Shown: positions 1 through 9,510, counted from the stretch's first letter. The stretch is DNA of 64,000 nt from Halomonas sp. SpR1 (GCF_031010175.1 NZ_JAUAMB010000004.1:62001-126000); one strand, 5' to 3'. The notes: generated by a model from the sequence alone, not told the origin. Numbers and translations are program-made.

Positions 1-351
1 TGCCAGTGCCTGTTTCACGGTGGTTTCCAGGTTATCAGCCAGTTCGGCATCTTTACGCAAACAGGCGTTCAGGCCTGGGGTCTGCCGTAGCGTTGCATCC
101 GGGGTGTCGCCGGTGAGTAAAATGAACGGCAGATGATTATCCTGTTCGCGCAACATCTCTAACAGCGCTAATCCGCTGACAAGAGGCATATGCATATCGC
201 TGACGATCAGTTTGATATCGCTATGCGCGTCTAACTGCTCGACGGCCTCCATGGCATCAAAGGCCAGTAAGGTGCTATGGCCCTGAGACTCAAGCAGTGC
301 CGCCGTCATTTCTCCGGCAAGCGGATCGTCGTCTACGACCAGGATATGCAT
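1..351 (-). CDS. Response regulator receiver protein (partial, runs off left edge)
   Basis: Translating the minus strand from the ATG at 351 gives 117 residues of a CheY-like receiver domain beginning MHILVVDDDP. It has the acidic pocket DDD at 7-9, the predicted phospho-acceptor D52 in the VSDMHMP strand, a threonine in LLTGD and a lysine in LRKD. The frame is open to position 1, so the C-terminus is unseen: it could be a lone receiver or carry an output domain such as GGDEF, as WspR does. It starts 54 bases after the hybrid CheA gene on the same strand and is probably the last visible gene of that operon, receiving phosphoryl groups from the kinase. Confidence 0.85.
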   Translation of the reverse strand, partial: MHILVVDDDPLAGEMTAALLESQGHSTLLAFDAMEAVEQLDAHSDIKLIVSDMHMPLVSGLALLEMLREQDNHLPFILLTGDTPDATLRQTPGLNACLRKDAELADNLETTVKQALA

Positions 352-405
352 TCCATGACCTCATGGTTGGTGTGGCATTAATGGTGGTGTCAGTAACGCT
401 CACCG

Positions 406-2520
406 TTAGCCCAGTAGGGCCTGGAGCGTCTCTACTAAATTGTTTTGGTCAAAACTACCTTTGACAATATAGGCGTCGGCACCGACCTCAATCCCGCGTC
501 GCCGATCAGCCTCTTTTTCCCGCGAGGTGATAATAATAATTGGCCGGTAACGATAAGCCTCATTTTCGCGCAGTCGGGTAGTCAGCGCAAAGCCATCCAT
601 CACCGGCATTTCAACGTCGGTCAGTACCGCATCAAACGGCTCCGCCAGCGCTTTGGCTAAGCCATCGCGACCATTTTCGGCCAGGGTGACGTGATAGCCC
701 CATGCTTCGAGTACGTCTTTTTCTATTTCACGGGTATTCAGTGAGTCGTCGACCACCAAAATGCGTTTTGCCTGCGTGGGTGAGGGGCGCTCATGGCTAG
801 AGCGCTGGACGTTGTGCCGGGTGGTTTCCAGTAAAGCGGGTACGTGGAGCAGGCTTACCAGCGCATTGCGGCCCATGGAAACCATGCCTGAGACCAAGGG
901 TAAATAACGTAGATGCCCAGGTAGTGGCTTGATGACCATATCGTGCTCATCAATCAGAGAATCAATAATCAGGGCGAGCTTCTGGTGCCGTTGATGGACG
1001 ACCAACAGTAGGGTTTTATCCGTCACGGAAGTCGTGACGGGGAGCCCAAGTAACTGGGCAAGCGATACTACCGGCACAAATTCATTGCGTAAAATCAGCG
1101 TGCGCTGCCCGGCGGCATCAATGAAGGCGTGTGATGAGCACTCTACGAGTTCTGATACGTAAGGCGCCGTTACCCCTAGGTTGATGTCGCCGACGCGAAC
1201 CAGTAGTACCCGCATCATCGCCAGCGAAAGCGGCAGACGCAGAGTAAAGCGCGTACCGCTGCCGCGCTCGCTGGCAAGCTGCAGGTCGCCGTTCAACTCG
1301 TCTACCACGGTGCGCTTGACCACATCCATGCCCACGCCGCGCCCAGAGAAGTCGGTAATCATGCTCTTGGTAGAGAAGCCGGGCAGGAATATAAGCTCCA
1401 GTGTCTCCTGCTCGCTCAAGGCGTTAAGCTGCTCTTCGTTGACCAACTGCTTGGTGAGCGCTTTCTGGCGCACTACATCAAGATCTATGCCTGCGCCGTC
1501 ATCGTGCATCTCAACGACTACCCAGTCAGCGTCCTGCCAGGCTTCAATCACCAGCTGTCCACGGGGAGATTTACCCGCGGCCTGGCGCTCGGCAGGTGGC
1601 TCTAAGCCGTGATCCAGAGCGTTACGCAGCAGGTGAATCAGCGGATCAGACAGGCGATCAATCATCTGACGATCAAGCTCGATTTCGCTGCCTCGAACGC
1701 GGCAGTCGACCTGTTTGCCGAGTGACTGGGCCAGTTCCCGGGACATATGCGCGAGCGGATCAAACACCACGCTTAGCGGCAGCATGCGCATTTGCAGTGC
1801 CCGGTCATGTAGGTCGCTCATCAGCGAGTCGTGGCTTAAAACACTATCTTTCAGATCACGGTGAAAGGCGTGAAAGGGCGCCTGCTGCTCGGCAGGGAGT
1901 GAGGTGCTTAGCGCTCGGGCTTGATCAACCAGTGTGTGTAAGTGGTGGTGGCCGGAAAGCACTTCGCCCATTAAACGAATAACATCGTCCAGTCGATCCA
2001 AGCGAACCCGCACAGTATCGCTGAGGCGAAGTTCGCTCTCGGTCACCAGCGCCGCGGAGGAGGGAGGTATCGAGGTCGCAGAGGAAGGCGCGAGCGTAGT
2101 TTGGGGGCTGGGCGGGGCGGTAGCCTGACCATGGGCAGCGTTTTCAAGGGCACTACACAGTGCCTCATCAGCCGCGGGCAAGTCATCACCAGACGCCCCT
2201 TCAGCTAGCCGGCTGACCAAGTCCGCCAGCCCGTCAACTGACTGGCTGAGCAGGCTGGTAACCGCTGGCGTTGCACTTAGAGTGCCATCGCGCAGCGCGC
2301 TGAGCAGTTCTTCAGTGCTATGCGCCAGCGCGGTAATCGGCACCAGCTTGAGCATCCGCGACGAGCCTTTCAGCGTATGCGCTGCGCGGAACAGCTCGTT
2401 GATCTGCTCGCGATCAGCATGGCCCTGTTCCAGAGCGCTGATGCCTTCGCGCAGCCGGGGCAGGTGGTCGGCCGCTTCTTCCACAAAGCGCTGTATAAAG
2501 CGGCGAATATCCAACGCCAT
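406..2520 (-). CDS. Hybrid chemotaxis-type histidine kinase (CheA with C-terminal receiver), WspE-like
   Basis: 704 residues. Domain order: N-terminal HPt domain with H48 in AAHTLKGSSR; a linker rich in Ala, Ser and Pro (about 125-165); a dimerisation and HATPase core with the N box LRNALDHGLEPP and G boxes DDGAGI and GRGVGMD; a CheW-like domain; and a receiver from about 586 with predicted phospho-acceptor D635 in LTDVEMPVMDG. A CheA ending in a receiver is typical of Wsp and other alternative-function chemosensory systems rather than flagellar CheA. It follows the cheR-like gene by one base, so the two are surely co-transcribed. No separate cheW gene is seen in the visible operon. Confidence 0.93.
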   Translation of the reverse strand: MALDIRRFIQRFVEEAADHLPRLREGISALEQGHADREQINELFRAAHTLKGSSRMLKLVPITALAHSTEELLSALRDGTLSATPAVTSLLSQSVDGLADLVSRLAEGASGDDLPAADEALCSALENAAHGQATAPPSPQTTLAPSSATSIPPSSAALVTESELRLSDTVRVRLDRLDDVIRLMGEVLSGHHHLHTLVDQARALSTSLPAEQQAPFHAFHRDLKDSVLSHDSLMSDLHDRALQMRMLPLSVVFDPLAHMSRELAQSLGKQVDCRVRGSEIELDRQMIDRLSDPLIHLLRNALDHGLEPPAERQAAGKSPRGQLVIEAWQDADWVVVEMHDDGAGIDLDVVRQKALTKQLVNEEQLNALSEQETLELIFLPGFSTKSMITDFSGRGVGMDVVKRTVVDELNGDLQLASERGSGTRFTLRLPLSLAMMRVLLVRVGDINLGVTAPYVSELVECSSHAFIDAAGQRTLILRNEFVPVVSLAQLLGLPVTTSVTDKTLLLVVHQRHQKLALIIDSLIDEHDMVIKPLPGHLRYLPLVSGMVSMGRNALVSLLHVPALLETTRHNVQRSSHERPSPTQAKRILVVDDSLNTREIEKDVLEAWGYHVTLAENGRDGLAKALAEPFDAVLTDVEMPVMDGFALTTRLRENEAYRYRPIIIITSREKEADRRRGIEVGADAYIVKGSFDQNNLVETLQALLG

Positions 2521-2521
2521 A

Positions 2522-3943
2522 TCAACCCACTCCCTGTGTGGTACTGGTTGATACCAGTGTGGTGTTGCCCGCCTCTAAATAACGTTCGGCAAGAAAGCGT
2601 GCATCGCCTGGTGGTAGCGGCGGGGCGATCGTCTCTAACCCACCATCGGAGGTGGGCGCGGCGGTCAGTAAACGCACCACTGCGGCATAGCGCTGCCTGC
2701 GCTGTAGGGGCTCGTCGCTCAGCTCGCCCTGGCGATAAAGCTCCGCTAAGTAGAAATGCGCGGGCCAGCACTCGGGGGCGACGTAAATGGCCCGCTTGAA
2801 ATAGTCGTAGGCATGATGGGGCTGCTGCTGCCAACGGGCGACTAACCCGGCCAGCACCAGCGCATCGGTCGACCACGGCTGTTGCTTAAGCAACGCCTCC
2901 AGTAGCGTAGCGGCGTCGTCAAAGGCATTTTGATTCAGCAACCGCTGGGCGTTTTGCAACGGATGGTTAATGCTGTCCGTTTGTGCCTTCTCCGTTGCCT
3001 GTTCACATGATGGCGCTGCGGGGGCTAAAGCGCCGCTACTGGCTAGCTCTAGGTCGTTGCCCGCGCTATCGCCGATACCGCCATCTGACTTATCGCCCAT
3101 GGGTAGAGGGGGTTGATGGGAAACTGTTGGCACGGCCGTGGGCGGCTCTGCACGGCGAAAGTAAAAGACGCCTTCGGCTTCGACCAGTTCAAATACGCCG
3201 AGATCATTGCCCATGGTTTCGGTGACGCCGCAGAGTAAAATGCCATTCGGCGCCAGTAACTGGCCAAGCTGTTGATGAATGCGGCGCCGTGTCTGCTGAT
3301 CAAAGTAGATCGATACATTGCGAAATAGAATCACATCAAAGGGGCCGCCAGGGCTGCTCTCTGCAGCGTTTAATAGGTTAAACGGGCAAAAGGTTACCCA
3401 CTGGCGCAACGATTCGTGAAGCTTAAAGCGCCCCTTGTAGGGACTGAAGTAGCGCGCTTTGAAGTCAGCAGAGAGCGCGCGAAACGCCATGCCGCCATAA
3501 ACCGCTTGGCGCGCCTTGGCGAGCACTTGATGATCCAGGTCGCCACCCGTGAGGTTAAATAGTGCTTTGGCCCGCTCGCCAAAGCGCTCAAACAGCATCA
3601 TCGCCACGCTATAGGGTTCTTCGCCGGAGGAGCAGCCCGCGCTGAAGATGGATAGCGGCGGGTCACCGGCCGCTAAACGCTTGGGCAAATAGCGGTTGAC
3701 CAGCCAGTTCAAGGCATCCGGTTCGCGATAGAAATAGGTTTCGTTAACCGTTAACTGGCTGACGAACTGATCGAATAGCGCAGCGTCGCTGGTTAATTGT
3801 GTGAGCAGTTGAGCGGTATCGGTGAGCCCCGTTGATGCTTGTAAGCTGGCCATCGCCCGGAATAGCCGCGCTTCGGCCAAGCCTTCCAGGTGTAAGCCGC
3901 AGCGTTGATGCACCAGCGCCTTAAAAGGGGCAAAGGCGCTCAT
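2522..3943 (-). CDS. CheR methyltransferase with C-terminal TPR region, WspC-like
   Basis: 473 residues. Residues 1-270 are a CheR domain that would methylate receptor glutamates using S-adenosylmethionine: the SAM motif GCSSGEEPYSVAM and the later motif FRNVSIYFD are visible (RNVLIYF is more usual). A low-complexity linker follows (about 270-325), then TPR-like helices around NAFDDAATLLEALLKQQPWS and YDYFKRAIYVAPECWPAHFYLAELY. CheR-TPR fusions are typical of Wsp-type systems (WspC). The start ATG overlaps the stop of the cheB gene by four bases (ATGA), which indicates translational coupling. Confidence 0.93.
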   Translation of the reverse strand: MSAFAPFKALVHQRCGLHLEGLAEARLFRAMASLQASTGLTDTAQLLTQLTSDAALFDQFVSQLTVNETYFYREPDALNWLVNRYLPKRLAAGDPPLSIFSAGCSSGEEPYSVAMMLFERFGERAKALFNLTGGDLDHQVLAKARQAVYGGMAFRALSADFKARYFSPYKGRFKLHESLRQWVTFCPFNLLNAAESSPGGPFDVILFRNVSIYFDQQTRRRIHQQLGQLLAPNGILLCGVTETMGNDLGVFELVEAEGVFYFRRAEPPTAVPTVSHQPPLPMGDKSDGGIGDSAGNDLELASSGALAPAAPSCEQATEKAQTDSINHPLQNAQRLLNQNAFDDAATLLEALLKQQPWSTDALVLAGLVARWQQQPHHAYDYFKRAIYVAPECWPAHFYLAELYRQGELSDEPLQRRQRYAAVVRLLTAAPTSDGGLETIAPPLPPGDARFLAERYLEAGNTTLVSTSTTQGVG

Positions 3944-5007
3944 GCCAAGGGCCCCGGCCGGCTATCCAAATAGCCGCGCACATCGCGCAGCAGCCGATCC
4001 GGAAGGCTATCAAGGGGTAATTCATACTGTATGACCCCGGCTTTAACGGCTTCCTGGTTCATGCCGTAAATCACTGAACTGGCTTCATCTTGCGCGAAAG
4101 TAGTACCGCCTGCCTGATAGATAGCCCGCATACCATTCACGCCATCACGGCCCATGCCAGTCAAAATGATGCCAATCGCATCACGGCCATAGACTTCCGC
4201 AACGCTTTGTAGCAGCACATCGCAACTGGGGTGGTATAGAAATGTCTCAGGGCTGGATTGAAGCTGAAAACGGTGGCGGGGGGACACGCATAAATTACGC
4301 TCGGAAGGTGACAAATAGATATGCCCAGGGCGTAGCTGCTCGCCCTCTTGGCCAACACTCACCGGCATAGCACACAGCGATGCCAGCCATTGTGCCATGC
4401 CATCGATAAACCCATGGCTGATGTGCTGGGCGATGACGATGGGCGCTGGGAATCCGGTGGGCAGCGTTCGCAACAACCGCACTAAGGCTTGTGGGCCGCC
4501 AGTTGAGCAGGCGATCGCCACCACATGTTGAAAGTTGCGCGGCACTCCTTGTGGGGTGGCGGGTAGGGTAGGCAGGGAGATGATCGGCGCTGGCGTCATG
4601 CTGCGGCGTCTTAGGCGAGTGATCACCGCGACACCGGCCAGCAGGCGTACACGCTCCAAAAGGCGATCGGCGTCAGCCCCTTCCAACGTGGGTTTAGGCA
4701 TGACTTCCAGCGCACCCACTTCAAGGGCTTGATAGGCCGTTTGCGCATCGGAGCGGTCGCTGACCACCAGGATGGGCACGCCTTTGTGATACATGATCTC
4801 TTCGATGGCGCTTAGGCCATCCATCACCGGCATGTTGAGATCCATGGTGATCAGCTGCGGTGCAAGGCGTTTGGCCAGCGCCACCGCTTCGCGGCCGTTA
4901 GTGGCTTCACCCACGATCTCAATATCACCGTCTCGGCTGAGGATATCGCGTAGCACGTCGCGGGCTACTTGGCTGTCGTCGGCAATGACTACCCGAATTG
5001 CACTCAT
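3940..5007 (-). CDS. cheB: CheB-type protein-glutamate methylesterase response regulator
   Basis: 355 residues, full length for CheB. The receiver domain (1-120) has DD10-11 and phospho-acceptor D56 in ITMDLNMPVMDG. The C-terminal methylesterase has the catalytic triad in the expected order: S168 in ACSTGGPQ, H195 in AQHISHGF and D288 in TGMGRDG. It would demethylate or deamidate the receptor encoded just upstream and set adaptation of the pathway. It starts 12 bases after the receptor stop and overlaps cheR by four bases. In Wsp systems the equivalent is WspF; which name applies here cannot be settled from the sequence alone. Confidence 0.95.
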   Translation of the reverse strand: MSAIRVVIADDSQVARDVLRDILSRDGDIEIVGEATNGREAVALAKRLAPQLITMDLNMPVMDGLSAIEEIMYHKGVPILVVSDRSDAQTAYQALEVGALEVMPKPTLEGADADRLLERVRLLAGVAVITRLRRRSMTPAPIISLPTLPATPQGVPRNFQHVVAIACSTGGPQALVRLLRTLPTGFPAPIVIAQHISHGFIDGMAQWLASLCAMPVSVGQEGEQLRPGHIYLSPSERNLCVSPRHRFQLQSSPETFLYHPSCDVLLQSVAEVYGRDAIGIILTGMGRDGVNGMRAIYQAGGTTFAQDEASSVIYGMNQEAVKAGVIQYELPLDSLPDRLLRDVRGYLDSRPGPLA

Positions 5008-5019
5008 TCGGTATCCTTA

Positions 5020-7026
5020 TCAGCGGTTATTATTTGTTAGGGTAAACTCCTGCACCAGCGCGTTGAGCTCCGCCGACATATGGATCATATCCTGGCTGAT
5101 ATCGGTAATGCTGCGCACCGAGTGCGCGTTGCGAGAACTGGCCGTATCGATATCGCGCAGCGCCATCACCACCTGACTGCTGGCGGTTTTTTGCTGCTGT
5201 GTAGACAGCGATATCTGCTGGGCCGCGCTGCTGGTTTGGCTCGCTGCCTTAAGTAGCGCCTCCAGATCCTGGGCAGTGCTCATGCTTGCTTCAACGCCCT
5301 GCTCGATTGAGGAGGCGCCTTTTTCAGAAGCCACCACTAAGCGATTAATCGCCGTCTGAATATCATCGGTATGCGCTTCAATTTCTTGGGTAGAGTCGGT
5401 CACGCTGTCAGCCAAGCGGCGTATCTCGCTAGCGACTACCGAAAAACGTCGGCCCGACTCTCCCGCGCTTGAGGCTTCCAAAGCGGCATTAAAAGCGATC
5501 AACTTGGTCTGGGCAGCCAGGGTGTTGATCAGCTCCATCACCTTGTTAATCTGCTTGGATTTTGCCCCCAGCGTCATGATCTCGGTCAGGCTCTGCTCGC
5601 TGTCGCTGCGGATATCCTGCATCTTTGACTGTAGCAGTTGCATGGCCGCACTGCCTTTACGGCTGCGTTCCAGGGTTTGGTTAGCCACGTCGACCACCGA
5701 CTGTGAGTGGTCGGCGATTTGGGTCGATGACGTAGAGAGCTCCTCCATGGTGGAGGTGATTTCCGCCACCGAAGAAGCCATCTCTTCCACCGCGGCGGCC
5801 ATGGTTTGGCTCGCTTCATGGTCAATATCGCTGCCGTGCACACCGGAAAGCCCGGCCGTTTGTGCCAGCCGGTCGGCAACTTGAGTTAGCGCTTGTGCGT
5901 TCTTGGCCACCGCTGCAATAGCGCGGGAGAGGCGCTCAAGGAGTTCGTTGGTTTGATTGGCCAAGTCGCCAAGCTCGGCTTTGTCGTCGGTGCTGACGCG
6001 CCGCGAAAGATCCAGGCTGTGGGTGATGTCTTTTAGCTGGCGCTGGAAATCAATCAGAGGGCGGATGAGGCTGCCGGTCAGCGGGTAGAGCACCAGCAAG
6101 CCGACGAGCAGAATGAGCAGGCCGATACCGCTGGACTCCAGGAAGCGCTCACGGGTAGACGCCAGGTACGCCTCTTTATCGACCTCAACCATCAGATAGC
6201 GCTGCAGCTCGGGTAGCCAGCGTGTGCTAATCAACAGAGTCTGGCCGTCGCGCTCGATCTCTTGTACCTGAAGCTGTTCATCACGCAGAAGGCGCTGCGA
6301 GGCCTGCTCCGGTAAAGGCTCCGCAGCAGTTTCGCCGCTGCGAACAAGCAGCTCTCCCTCAGCGCTGAGCAGCGAGGCGTGACCGGTGTCACCTAGGCGA
6401 AAATCATCGATCAAGCTGGCCATTTGGGAGAGATCAAGTCCTGCGCCAGCCACTACCAGCGGTCGACCATTGGCGGCATTGACCGCGCTGCGGTAATTGA
6501 CGTACACAAAGGCATCATCGGGAGAAAAGGTGTCGCTATCTAAATTCAGCTCGTAAGCGTTGTCGCTGTCGGTAAAATCGTAGTACCAGTCATCTTCGCT
6601 GCCGGGCGGCTGGATTGTTCGTTGAAGAAATTCACCGTTGCGTAGTTGGAAATAGTAGCCCCGCCCCTGGTACTGGGCGGCGATAAAAACCAGCTCGGTA
6701 TCTAACTGCGCCATAAGGCGCGCTAAGTAGCTGGCGATATCGTTTTGTCGCTCTTCGGGCAGACCGTCGCGAACCCACTGCTCAATAAAGTAGCTATTGG
6801 CCAGGCTTTCGGAAATGGCAAGATCCTGGCTGAGGTTAAGGTTTATATGCGCGGCTAGCCCTTCGACCTGTGCTGGTAGCTCTTGATTAAGCAGGTTATC
6901 CAACCGTGCTTGGCTGTGGGAGCGCGCTTGAAGATAGAGCGCCAGGAGCATTGCCAGTGCTAAGACGATCCCAAAGGAGAGAAATAGCCGAAGCCGTAAA
7001 GGTAGGGATTTCCAGCGCGCCATCAT
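5020..7026 (-). CDS. Methyl-accepting chemotaxis receptor with dCache-like sensor, WspA-like signalling tip
   Basis: 668 residues. A first membrane helix at about 12-32, a large periplasmic region with dCache-like features (FVYVNYRSAVN, PLVVAGAGLDLSQM), a second membrane helix near 297-320 (IGLLILLVGLLVLYPL), a HAMP region, then the cytoplasmic coiled-coil rod. The hairpin tip reads AAQTKLIAFNAALEASSAGE where most receptors have QTNLLALNAAIEAARAGE; I recall the variant form from Wsp-type receptors. It is the first gene of the operon. ATG codons at 7026 and 7023 are both possible; the GGAG is rather far upstream. Ligand unknown. Confidence 0.92.
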   Translation of the reverse strand: MMARWKSLPLRLRLFLSFGIVLALAMLLALYLQARSHSQARLDNLLNQELPAQVEGLAAHINLNLSQDLAISESLANSYFIEQWVRDGLPEERQNDIASYLARLMAQLDTELVFIAAQYQGRGYYFQLRNGEFLQRTIQPPGSEDDWYYDFTDSDNAYELNLDSDTFSPDDAFVYVNYRSAVNAANGRPLVVAGAGLDLSQMASLIDDFRLGDTGHASLLSAEGELLVRSGETAAEPLPEQASQRLLRDEQLQVQEIERDGQTLLISTRWLPELQRYLMVEVDKEAYLASTRERFLESSGIGLLILLVGLLVLYPLTGSLIRPLIDFQRQLKDITHSLDLSRRVSTDDKAELGDLANQTNELLERLSRAIAAVAKNAQALTQVADRLAQTAGLSGVHGSDIDHEASQTMAAAVEEMASSVAEITSTMEELSTSSTQIADHSQSVVDVANQTLERSRKGSAAMQLLQSKMQDIRSDSEQSLTEIMTLGAKSKQINKVMELINTLAAQTKLIAFNAALEASSAGESGRRFSVVASEIRRLADSVTDSTQEIEAHTDDIQTAINRLVVASEKGASSIEQGVEASMSTAQDLEALLKAASQTSSAAQQISLSTQQQKTASSQVVMALRDIDTASSRNAHSVRSITDISQDMIHMSAELNALVQEFTLTNNNR

Positions 7027-7091
7027 GTTCGCCGTTGCTCCAAAGTAAACGTGGCCCTAACGACGCTGCTCAATAGCGCTCAGGGTGAGAG

Positions 7092-7115
7092 GTAGAGTGA
7101 TACTTACCACTCTAC
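7092..7115. repeat. 8-bp inverted repeat between yjfC-like stop and receptor gene start
   Basis: GTAGAGTG and CACTCTAC flank an 8-base loop. It lies 77 bases beyond the yjfC-like stop and 66 bases upstream of the receptor start, so it could be a terminator remnant or an operator for the chemosensory operon. There is no T-run on the minus strand, which argues against a classical terminator. Confidence 0.5.
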
Positions 7116-7191
7116 TTAGGGTAGTGGCAACGATTTCAGCTTTTTTTGTGAGGGCTGTCTAGCGTGGATAAGCGTGTTTTGGTACTTGCGT

Positions 7192-8358
7192 TTACACGAT
7201 CGCGTGGGGGACAAAGCAGGAGGAGTCTTTGGTAATGCGGCCGACGTCTTCGCGAATGCCCATACCGCAGGCTCGGTCGCCCACTACCCAACTGCCGATT
7301 AGCGCATGGTTGTTACCAAAGCGGGGCATGGGGTGATACGCCTGGCGAATCCAGGGGCTGTCAGTGTAGGGGCCGTCCACCGCTTCGCGTTGACCGGCGG
7401 GGGTGATCAGCTCTACGTTGCTGCCTTCTCGGGAGAAGAACGGTTTACGCACCCAGCCCGCAGGCAGCGGTGGGCTACTGGCATTCTCGAAAAACGCCGG
7501 TAGTAGATTGGGGTGGCCCTCAAAGTGTTCCCATAACAGCGGCAAAATCCCCTTGTTAGAGAGAACCGCTTTCCAGGGTGGCTCAAACCAGTGGGTGTTT
7601 AGCTGGGGGATAATCTCGCCGAAGTCGTCGTCGGCCATCTCCTCCCAGGGGTAGAGCTTGAACAGGGCGTGGATGGGCTGGTTATCCAGGTCGACAAAGT
7701 GTTCAGTGCCAGGATTGATGCCAATATCTTCCATATAGATAAACGGCGCCTTGAGGCCCGCTTGCACCGCTACATCCTGCAAGTAGTGCACGGTGGCACG
7801 CTCTTCGGCGTTATCTTTAATGCAGGAGAAATACAGCGTACGGGCGTCAATGCGGTCGCCAAGGTGCGCCATGGCATTGATGAGGCGCTCCTGAATCGAA
7901 TTGTACTGATCCGCGTGGCGGGGCAGGATGCCCTGGGCGATGGCTTGTTCAAGCCATACCCACTGAAAAAAGCCCGCTTCGTAAAGCGAAGTTGGGGTGT
8001 CGTAATTGAGCTCCAGCAGTTTTGCCGGGCCGTCGCCGGAGTAGGCGAAATCCATCCGCCCGTAGAGGTGCGGCTGACCTGACTTCCAGGAGTTGTGGAT
8101 GCTGTCCCACATATGCTCAGGTAGCGCCAAGCGCTGCATAAGTGCATTGGAGTGGCAGACCTTATCGACCAACTCCATGCACATCTCATGCACTTCCTCG
8201 GTAGGCGCTTCGATGTCGCGCTCCACCTGCTCTAGGGTGAACTGGTAGTAGGCGTCCTCTTTCCAGTAGGGCTCCCCGTCGATGGTATGAAAATGAAAGC
8301 CCAGCTCATGGGCGAGGGCTTTCCAGTTGCTTCGTTCAGGGATATCGATTCGCAGCAT
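7192..8358 (-). CDS. yjfC: Glutathionylspermidine synthase family protein (YjfC/YgiC-like)
   Basis: 388 residues from MLRIDIPERSNW, close to the E. coli homologues. Motifs such as GRMDFAYSGDGPAKLLELNYDTPTS, PFFSREGSNVEL and the C-terminal GSWVVGDRACGMGIRED match the ATP-grasp synthetase domain family of glutathionylspermidine synthase. A longer reading frame exists upstream, but its extra N-terminus only shadows the preceding gene, so I chose the ATG at 8358, 19 bases after that gene's stop. These proteins lack the amidase half of true glutathionylspermidine synthase-amidase, and the reaction in this cluster is not established. It is the last gene of the yjfIJKLMC-like operon. Confidence 0.92.
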   Translation of the reverse strand: MLRIDIPERSNWKALAHELGFHFHTIDGEPYWKEDAYYQFTLEQVERDIEAPTEEVHEMCMELVDKVCHSNALMQRLALPEHMWDSIHNSWKSGQPHLYGRMDFAYSGDGPAKLLELNYDTPTSLYEAGFFQWVWLEQAIAQGILPRHADQYNSIQERLINAMAHLGDRIDARTLYFSCIKDNAEERATVHYLQDVAVQAGLKAPFIYMEDIGINPGTEHFVDLDNQPIHALFKLYPWEEMADDDFGEIIPQLNTHWFEPPWKAVLSNKGILPLLWEHFEGHPNLLPAFFENASSPPLPAGWVRKPFFSREGSNVELITPAGQREAVDGPYTDSPWIRQAYHPMPRFGNNHALIGSWVVGDRACGMGIREDVGRITKDSSCFVPHAIV

Positions 8359-8377
8359 GGTGACCTTTGCTGGCGGC

Positions 8378-9001
8378 TCAGGAGCCCCAGCCACCTCGTG
8401 CGGAGGAGCGCGAGCCAAAGCCCCGGCGCTGAGACGCGGCTTGGCGATTCTGTACCACTGAGCTGCGCATCGCCTCGTTACGCTGGGTGACGCGCTGGGT
8501 GGCCTGGTTCGAGGCGGTGTTCCAGTTGCCCTGATTCTGGCGGTTGCGGTACACCGGCTCCTGGTACACCCGCTCGAAGGAGCGTCCACGGTTGGTATTG
8601 GACATCATGCTGCCGACCATATAGCCCATCATGGCGGGCATGAACCAACTGCCACCGGTGCTACCTGTAGCTGCTTGAGACTGCTCTTCGGTTGGGGCAG
8701 TACAAGCGCCTTGACCATTTTCAGCTTCGCACTCCTCAAGGGTGCTATAGCGTGGCACCTCTTTCAGAGAGGCTTCGTAGGCGTCTTCGCAGGCGCTGCG
8801 GGTATAGACGTTCTCCGCCACGCAATCCTCGACGCTTTGAAAACTGCGCGGCTGATCGAACTCTATATCGGTGATTTGCTCTTCCTGGGGCGGTTGGCCA
8901 CAGGCGGTAAGACCAAAGGCGCTGGCGCCCATCATCGCCAATGACAAACGCCCGCTGCGCTTGCGGCGTGGCAAATGAGGGGTGTGATCGTGTTTAGACA
9001 T
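8378..9001 (-). CDS. yjfM: DUF1190 family protein (YjfM/YgiB-like), possible lipoprotein
   Basis: 207 residues. A basic N-terminus (RRKRSGR) is followed by a short hydrophobic stretch ending FGLTACGQ, a plausible lipobox-like site at Cys34, so the protein may be anchored in the envelope. Then come CVAENVYTRSACEDAYEASLKE-type repeats with paired cysteines (YSTLEECEAENGQGAC), a Gly/Met-rich centre (MGYMVGSMMS) and an Arg/Ser/Gln-rich tail ending RGGWGS. This is the layout of the DUF1190 family. It sits between the DUF350 and yjfC-like genes, as yjfM does in E. coli. Function unknown. Confidence 0.9.
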   Translation of the reverse strand: MSKHDHTPHLPRRKRSGRLSLAMMGASAFGLTACGQPPQEEQITDIEFDQPRSFQSVEDCVAENVYTRSACEDAYEASLKEVPRYSTLEECEAENGQGACTAPTEEQSQAATGSTGGSWFMPAMMGYMVGSMMSNTNRGRSFERVYQEPVYRNRQNQGNWNTASNQATQRVTQRNEAMRSSVVQNRQAASQRRGFGSRSSARGGWGS

Positions 9002-9027
9002 GCGGGCTCTCCTTTACCACGTCGTCG

Positions 9028-9441
9028 TTACCAAGTCATCGAAGCGGCGTTGAGTAAGCCGACTGCCACGGCCACGCTGGCCATCAAAATGCCGTAGGCC
9101 TGATGGCCTTCGGTGATATGCTGCGAGAGGCTTTCACCCTGTTTACGCAGAAACAGCTTCACCGCGAAGAAGGTAGCCAACTGAACGATAAAGGCCACCA
9201 CACCCCAGAGCACAAAATCGATAAAGTTGATCGAGTGCGCCATCGCGCTGTATAGCGGAATTGTAAAGCCCAAAATAGAGCCACCGTAGGCGGAGGCCGC
9301 CGCTGCGTTACCTTCACGAATCAGTGTCCACTCGTGGTGTGGAGTAATACGGCTGTAGCAGTACATAAAGGCGGCAAGTAGTAGAATCGCTGTCACTAGA
9401 TAAGCAAGAAATGACGGCAGGCCGTAGAGATAATTCACCAT
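9028..9441 (-). CDS. yjfL: DUF350 integral membrane protein (YjfL-like)
   Basis: 137 residues with four predicted membrane helices: around 8-28 (LAYLVTAILLLAAFMYCYS), 50-68 (AYGGSILGFTIPLYSAM), 73-95 (FIDFVLWGVVAFIVQLATFFAV) and 117-135 (GILMASVAVAVGLLNAASM). It has the DUF350 pattern, with a charged ITPHHEW segment after helix 1 and a short REGN loop. YjfL of E. coli is of similar size and sits in the same gene order. Role unknown; probably an inner-membrane partner of the PspA-like and DUF1190 proteins. Confidence 0.9.
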   Translation of the reverse strand: MVNYLYGLPSFLAYLVTAILLLAAFMYCYSRITPHHEWTLIREGNAAAASAYGGSILGFTIPLYSAMAHSINFIDFVLWGVVAFIVQLATFFAVKLFLRKQGESLSQHITEGHQAYGILMASVAVAVGLLNAASMTW

Positions 9442-9510
9442 GGGGGCAGTTTCCTTGTATTGCTCTTGAATTTATAGCGCTTAAATTTAGCGTTAAAAAC
9501 AGCTGACAGA

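Noticed and set aside
8359..8589. 77-residue N-terminal extension of the yjfC-like protein
   Set aside because: It overlaps the coding end of the yjfM-like gene in another frame and is not found in the family; the ATG at 8358 gives the family length.
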